A stretch of 45,455 bases of DNA, taken from Actinomycetes bacterium. GTDB lineage: Bacteria > Actinomycetota > Actinomycetes > Mycobacteriales > Mycobacteriaceae. The stretch spans positions 1 through 45,455 of the forward strand of contig JAEXZY010000164.1 of NCBI GenBank assembly GCA_023404955.1, read 5' to 3'. The translations under genes and the position numbers were made by a program. A model generated the notes under the pieces. The model saw only the letters and a program-made list of their open reading frames with translations, did no database searches and had not been told where the DNA came from. This document shows positions 41,403 to 45,455 of this stretch, in pieces. The first letter of the stretch is position 1; every line of letters begins with the position of its first letter.

Positions 41403-42079
41403 GCGTTCACTGCCTCAACCGTGGCGCTGGTGTAGATCCGACGAACAGTGCTCGGTTGCCATGTCGGCTTGCCTAGTGGCGATAGGACCCTCTCGGCCGA
41501 AAGAGCCGCGGCGATAGCGTCATATGTGGAGCCGGCCTGCCTGTCCTGCACAATCCGACGAACCACCGAAGCTGATGCAACTCTAGGACGTCCGATCCGC
41601 TCGCCTCTGCGCTTCTTCGCCGCCAATGCGGCCTTCGTACGCTCACTAATCAGTTCGCGTTCGTACTGTGCGAAGTTAACCAGCATCATCGCCTGCATTC
41701 GGCCCGCAGCTGTGGTCAGGTCCACCCCGAGGTCCAGAATCACCAGCGACCATCCTTGCGCCTGCGCTGACTCGATGATGTTGGCAGCGTCAACGATTGA
41801 TCGGCTCAGGCGATCCAGCTTCGACACAACCAGCCCGTCGCCCTGTCCAGAAGCCAGAAGCTGCAGCACTTCTGACAGCTTCGGGCCGATGGCCTTCCCC
41901 GACAGGCCTTCGTCCGCGAAGTGCTCTACCGTCCAGCCGCGCCGTTGAGCCTGAACGTCGAGCGCGTCTCGCTGCGCCTCAAGACCGTTGCGACTCATTG
42001 CCTGTTCGTCTGTGCTCACTCGCGCATATCCGAACATCAACGGTTGCAACACTTCTCTCGCCTCACTCTTGCTCGGCAT
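41399..42079 (-). CDS. Serine recombinase (resolvase/invertase family)
   Basis: This 226-aa protein has the catalytic Ser 22 in FGYARVSTDEQ and the conserved VSKLDRLSRS segment with its Arg pair. The E-helix region QAMMLVNFAQYERELISERTKAALA and a C-terminal HTH (TYDAIAAALSAERVLSPLGKPTWQPSTVRRI) follow. AAAGGA precedes the ATG. It is the first gene of a three-frame operon with the acidic ORF and the tyrosine integrase. Having both recombinase chemistries in one operon is uncommon and suggests that one resolves or regulates what the other inserts. Confidence 0.93.
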   Translation of the reverse strand: MPSKSEAREVLQPLMFGYARVSTDEQAMSRNGLEAQRDALDVQAQRRGWTVEHFADEGLSGKAIGPKLSEVLQLLASGQGDGLVVSKLDRLSRSIVDAANIIESAQAQGWSLVILDLGVDLTTAAGRMQAMMLVNFAQYERELISERTKAALAAKKRRGERIGRPRVASASVVRRIVQDRQAGSTYDAIAAALSAERVLSPLGKPTWQPSTVRRIYTSATVEAVNA

Positions 42080-42097
42080 GTCGTGTCCTTTCAGTCG

Positions 42098-42128
42098 GGG
42101 CGTAACCGTCCGGTTGCGCCTTACGCCC
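42098..42128. promoter_or_regulatory. Nested dyad in the leader of the recombinase operon
   Basis: GGGCGTAA (42098-42105) and its perfect complement TTACGCCC (42121-42128) enclose a second dyad, AACCG-TC-CGGTT. It lies 19-49 bases upstream of the recombinase ATG. It could be an operator, a recombinase-binding site, or an RNA hairpin. Another short inverted pair, CGACC...GGTCG around a GGTACAAA centre, lies about 15 bases further upstream and may flank the promoter. Confidence 0.6.
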
Positions 42129-42188
42129 TACTTTTTAGCCGACCGGTACAAAGGTCGCTACAATGCCTGACCTGTGCAAATTCGTGCC

Positions 42189-42464
42189 TCAACGGCGTCG
42201 ACGGTCACTTTCACCCCAGGGCAGGCCGTACCTATCCGCCATCGCTTGGTTCGCCCAGTTCGCGGCCTGCATCGCGGCCTCGCCTGTGACGTGCCGAGAG
42301 GGTGGCTGTGGCTGCGTGTCGCGGGCGCGAACGCGCGGGCGGGACGGTGGTGGCGGGGCCGCATCGTCAGGCGCCTTGCCGTGCTCGTCAGCTGGCCGGT
42401 ATCCGCCGTGCTCGCCGCTATCGCCGCGGAGCCCCGCCGTCTGAGGGCGGAATGTATACGGGTA
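42189..42464 (-). pseudogene. Open-frame relic of a phage/ICE-type small protein
   Basis: This minus-strand frame is open for 91 codons. It reads as a Pro/Arg-rich stretch followed by a convincing C-terminus (GEAAMQAANWANQAMADRYG), but a TAG stands before it and no start codon lies in the first 65 codons. It looks like the tail of a real gene that lost its start by frameshift or deletion. Alternatively it is a chance frame. The upstream 42465-42742 stretch shows no other gene. Confidence 0.35.
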
Positions 42465-42742
42465 CTACGCCCGAGGGTGCGCCGCACATCGGCGTATCCC
42501 GCCAATAGACAGGCTGCGCGCGGACCTAGCCTGAGCCGCAGCGCGCCACAACTTGACCGCCTAGGTGTTATCCCGCCGCCTGGGCGGTCAAGTGCTGTCT
42601 AGCGTGAGGGCAGATGCCGGGGCGTTTGAAGACACGCCGGGGACGGGTTGCGTGCGTCAATCGGATCCGTATGCGAATCTGTAGGGCTGCCAACCAGCGG
42701 GTAGCCGCACACGATGTGAGGGCATACAGGAGGCGCGCCAAC

Positions 42743-43822
42743 ATGGAAGAAGAACTGGGAGCTATCGACCTAGTCCGAGACTGGATCGGCCGACTGGAGG
42801 CCTTCGCTGACGCTCTCGACGACGTTGAGGGAGACGATGCGACTGATTTCTGCGACAGCGCACTCGACGCTTGGAAGAGCATTGGCCTCCCAGGCATCAA
42901 GCACGCGAGTCCGGACGCCCTGGTCATCTTCGAGGCCTTGAATGCGTTGGCAAGTGTGGGCACTGCAGCGGCAATGGATTGGGCAGATACACCGGATGTC
43001 AGGGATCGCTACACACGGGAGTCAGCTCAGCAGCTGGTGGCAGACGCCCTCGACGATGTCGTGAACGAGTGCAAGCTCTGGTTGAGTCACGGATTACCAC
43101 CGTCCGACGAAATTCAACAGCGGTTCTCTACCGTTGCGGAAGAACTACATCGGTCGATGGAAGTCCTGGAAAGCAAAAACTCAGAACTAGAGGCCCAGGA
43201 CGCCGAAGCTGATATGGACAGGTACGGAGCGATCGTGATTCATCGTGATCGGACGCGCTCAGATGCGCCAATCTGCGAAAAGGTGTGTTCGTTCACTGAC
43301 GAGGAAAACGCTCGGTACGTCGACGCGTATAGCCGTATCCGGCGGATGTTGGGTAGTGATCTGTTGCGGCACATCGAGTACGAGCGCGATCGCATCTTCG
43401 ACGCTGTGTACGGTGTCCGGGCTGAGCTGGACAGTCAGCGCGCTTCTCCAACCGGGTCGGCTGCGATGGAAGAATGGACACGCAGGCTGCGCTCAGCTCT
43501 GATCTCGTATACCGCCGCTCTCCAGATCCACGAGTATCAAACTGTCCGCGCCGCGCGACGGACGTTGCGGCTGGACCGTACACAGGTCAACGCCATAAAA
43601 CATGTCTTCGAAGACTTCAAGCGAAATTCGTTTGAGTACCGCTGGCTAGAGGCTCTGCGCGACGCTTTGCAGCATGGAGATATCGGCGCTTGCGATTTCA
43701 CCTTCAACGTCAGTCGGCGGGCCGAATCAGAGGTGACCATCACCATGGATCGCGCATTCATGCTGGAAGACCGCATGGCGGATAACCGAACTAAACCTCG
43801 ATCCGTGGACTTGAGTGATTGA
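42743..43822 (+). CDS. Unknown helical protein with a C-terminal HEPN-type RDxxxH motif
   Basis: This 359-aa protein starts at an ATG behind a perfect AGGAGG. It is almost wholly helical and acidic, with no membrane segment. Near the C-terminus, WLEALRDALQHGD contains R306-D307-x3-H311, the R-[N/D/H]-x(3)-H pattern of HEPN RNases, placed on a predicted helix as in that fold. A middle region (ENARYVDAYSRIRRMLGSDLLRHIEYERDRIFDAV) is also helical. HEPN proteins are frequent toxin or defence effectors on mobile islands. No partner antitoxin or nucleotidyltransferase is seen next to it. The family call rests on one motif, so it is tentative. Confidence 0.6.
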   Translation: MEEELGAIDLVRDWIGRLEAFADALDDVEGDDATDFCDSALDAWKSIGLPGIKHASPDALVIFEALNALASVGTAAAMDWADTPDVRDRYTRESAQQLVADALDDVVNECKLWLSHGLPPSDEIQQRFSTVAEELHRSMEVLESKNSELEAQDAEADMDRYGAIVIHRDRTRSDAPICEKVCSFTDEENARYVDAYSRIRRMLGSDLLRHIEYERDRIFDAVYGVRAELDSQRASPTGSAAMEEWTRRLRSALISYTAALQIHEYQTVRAARRTLRLDRTQVNAIKHVFEDFKRNSFEYRWLEALRDALQHGDIGACDFTFNVSRRAESEVTITMDRAFMLEDRMADNRTKPRSVDLSD

Positions 43823-43834
43823 TGTGTCTGCCGT

Positions 43835-45435
43835 GGCTGGTTGTCGTTTGGTGGGCTTGTGAGCGTGACGTAACCGCTGGTCTGCCCAGCTTTTCCCTGT
43901 GCGCTCCGGTAGGGGCCTATTCGGCCAGGTGGTCAGGCTGTGGCCAGTAGAGGTGGATCGTAGCCGATGATGTTGCGCCACAGCGTAAGCCAGTGGTCAG
44001 CCCAGGGCCAGTGGCTCGGTAGGTGCAGAAGGGGTCGGCGTTGCGGTCGGACCAGGCGTGCGGGGACGGTGATGAGCTTGCGGCGCAGTGTGGCGCCCCG
44101 GGCGACTGCGTGGGCTCCACCGGCCAGGACGCCGGCGGCGCGCAGCAGGTTGTGGGCAATAGCGGCGCACAGGATCCACGCCGAGTTCGCTCCGAAACGT
44201 CCCGAAGGCATGTGAGCCAGGGGTCCATCGATCAGGTCGGCGAACACGGTTTCGATGATCGCGTGGCGGCGGTGGGTGATGTCGGCCGCAACGGTGGGTT
44301 CGTCGGTGTCGGTGAAGAACGGGTGATACCGCCACACCGGAAACAGCGCATCAGGAAAGCGGGCATCTTTGACCCGACGCACGATCAACCGGGCGGTCAT
44401 CGGGTTGTCGGTGGAGGTGAAGGCGGTGTAGGTGGTCTCGGCGACTTCTGCATCGGAGATCCAGGCTCCCGTGTCGGGATCACGGACCGCTCCGGGGTAT
44501 TCCACTGCAATCCAGGCGCTCTCGTCGATGGACTCGATGGCTGCAGCGACGGCGCGGGTCTTGGTCAGCACCAACGAGAACTGGGCACCGGCGCGGCGGC
44601 AGGCTGTGGCCACGGTGCTGTTGCCGTAGGCCGAATCGCCGCGCACCACAATCTGGCCGGTGACCCCGGCGGTGCGGGCGGTGGCGACGGCTTGGGCGAT
44701 CATCCGGGCCGCACCCTTGCCGGAGTTGGCCTTCCCGGCTCGCAACCGGGCGCCGGTGATCACCGGCGCACTCGTGGCGGTGCTGATCGTGGTGACCAAC
44801 GGCGACAGGCCCTTGCGCAGGATCTGCTTGCCCGCGATTTTGGTGTGTCCGTAGGAAGCACCTTGTTTGGCGTGGCCATAGACCGGACGCAGCAGTGAGT
44901 CGATGTCGAGGAACGCGCGCTCGTCGGCGCCAGGCAACAGATCGACCCGCGCGCAGAGTCCGGCCAGGTGCTCGCGCAAAACCGATTCGAGCTGGCGGGC
45001 GTGTCCGAAAGTAAACTCGCGCAACAAAGTTCCGATGGTCGAGGGTGCATACACGCCGCCGAACAGTGTCTTCATCCCACCTGCCCGCACCAGGTCGAGA
45101 TCGTCAATGCAGTCCGCACCGGCACACATGCCCGCGATGACTGTGCTCAGCTTCGGTGCCGGGTTGGCCGCCCCGGACTTGATCCTCGGCTCGGCAATGA
45201 CCACCTTGTCACGTAATAGCTGCGGCAAGGCAGTCTGGGCCGCCAGGGTCATCACCGGGACCAATCCAGCACAGGACACGAGATGGTCATCATCGAAGAC
45301 CGCCGACGACACAGCGAAACTATGGGACACTTTCACCGGAAGTGCCTTTCTGACCTGGACTGATTAGTGCGTAGAGAACACCAATCTTCCCAGTTCAAAG
45401 GGCACTTTCCTCATTCCGACACCCTGCGACCAGCC
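43835..45435 (-). mobile_element. IS1380-family insertion sequence (complete, about 1.6 kb)
   Basis: One transposase frame is flanked by short non-coding ends. The ends are placed by a weak inverted match, ggctggttg reading in from 43835 and ggctggtcg reading in from 45435. The length (about 1.6 kb) fits the family. The bases just outside (ccgt on the left, gata on the right) are not a target duplication. This implies that the two flanks were brought together by deletion or recombination rather than one clean insertion. Confidence 0.75.
43933..45336 (-). CDS. IS1380-family transposase
   Basis: This 467-aa DDE transposase has catalytic acids visible as FLDIDSLLRP (Asp 144 or 146), VRGDSAYG (Asp 234) and ETVFADLIDGPLAHMPSG (Glu 362). 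GHTKIAGKQILRKGLSPLV and the N-terminal VSCAGLVPVMTLA region also fit family DDE_Tnp_1/IS1380. It begins with GTG preceded by AAAGG; the frame is intact. It belongs to the element that also ends at window position about 103. Being full-length, it is probably active or was recently. Confidence 0.95.
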   Translation of the reverse strand: MKVSHSFAVSSAVFDDDHLVSCAGLVPVMTLAAQTALPQLLRDKVVIAEPRIKSGAANPAPKLSTVIAGMCAGADCIDDLDLVRAGGMKTLFGGVYAPSTIGTLLREFTFGHARQLESVLREHLAGLCARVDLLPGADERAFLDIDSLLRPVYGHAKQGASYGHTKIAGKQILRKGLSPLVTTISTATSAPVITGARLRAGKANSGKGAARMIAQAVATARTAGVTGQIVVRGDSAYGNSTVATACRRAGAQFSLVLTKTRAVAAAIESIDESAWIAVEYPGAVRDPDTGAWISDAEVAETTYTAFTSTDNPMTARLIVRRVKDARFPDALFPVWRYHPFFTDTDEPTVAADITHRRHAIIETVFADLIDGPLAHMPSGRFGANSAWILCAAIAHNLLRAAGVLAGGAHAVARGATLRRKLITVPARLVRPQRRPLLHLPSHWPWADHWLTLWRNIIGYDPPLLATA

Positions 45436-45455
45436 GATACATCGGTGGATCGAGG
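45333..45455. repeat. Terminal direct repeat, copy 2 (123 bp)
   Basis: It is exactly identical to 1-123. The last about 20 bases (gatacatcgg onward) lie outside the likely IS end and continue, in copy 1, into the truncated SDR gene. Removing one copy would leave a 45,332-bp circle or loop with a single IS. Confidence 0.95.

Noticed and set aside
1..45455. A natural plasmid
   Set aside because: Despite the terminal overlap there is no replication initiator, partition, relaxase or toxin-antitoxin gene, and most of the content is ordinary catabolic chromosome.

Overview
The window reads as chromosomal DNA of a fast-growing mycobacterium (Mycobacterium/Mycolicibacterium type). It is GC-rich and densely packed, with many 4-bp ATGA or GTGA gene overlaps and frequent GTG starts. 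It carries a WhiB regulator, mycobacterial-type small exported proteins, and a large stock of catabolic SDRs, flavoenzymes and transporters. There are no rRNA genes, no plasmid replication, partition or conjugation genes, and no CRISPR array.

Layout. 1-430: the end of an IS1380-like element, then an SDR gene cut at about codon 103-109. 427-4514: a divergent flavin-chemistry locus with a luciferase-like monooxygenase on one side and an APC permease, a flavin reductase and a RibB-like protein on the other. 4519-8050: an envelope/exported cluster (DUF5642-like, DUF6941-like, an HTTM membrane protein, its small partner, and a Ser/Thr/Gly/Asp stalk protein). 8225-13300: a GlxA-type regulator divergent from an MFS transporter, then a TetR regulator divergent from an SDR-SDR-NIPSNAP operon across a 43-bp dyad, ending in a strong terminator hairpin. 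13309-21629: a LacI-centred catabolic locus. An SsuABC/NMT1-type ABC importer and a four-gene pathway (Gfo/Idh dehydrogenase, DUF993 aldolase-like protein, sugar-phosphate isomerase-like protein, glycerate kinase) each carry the same 14-bp operator. 21758-29124: a flavin monooxygenase, a Gln/Pro-rich exported protein, a 2H-phosphoesterase/MFS/ArsB-type operon, a WhiB, and a membrane-anchored esterase. 29135-33698: an NCS1 nucleobase permease coupled to a 2-oxoglutarate oxygenase, plus an MHS transporter. 33776-37086: an unusual photolyase, a cyanase with an FNT channel, and a secreted VanX-type dipeptidase.

37207-43822 is a mobile island. It begins at a displaced tRNA 3' half that looks like an attachment site, and its base composition is visibly more AT-rich. 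It carries two unknown membrane proteins with matching leaderless start blocks, convergent with a tyrosine integrase. The integrase lies in an overlapping operon with a 39-aa acidic protein and a serine recombinase. Further on are an operator-like dyad, an open-frame relic, and a 359-aa protein with a C-terminal HEPN-type R-D-x3-H motif. This island is the best candidate for an undescribed, possibly anti-phage, system.

43835 to about 45435 is a complete IS1380-family element. The last 123 bases of the window repeat the first 123 exactly. The window is therefore either a closed circle or assembly-graph loop of 45,332 bp, or a segment bounded by two directly repeated IS ends. The missing C-terminal half of the SDR and the lack of a target duplication point to IS-mediated deletion or recombination.
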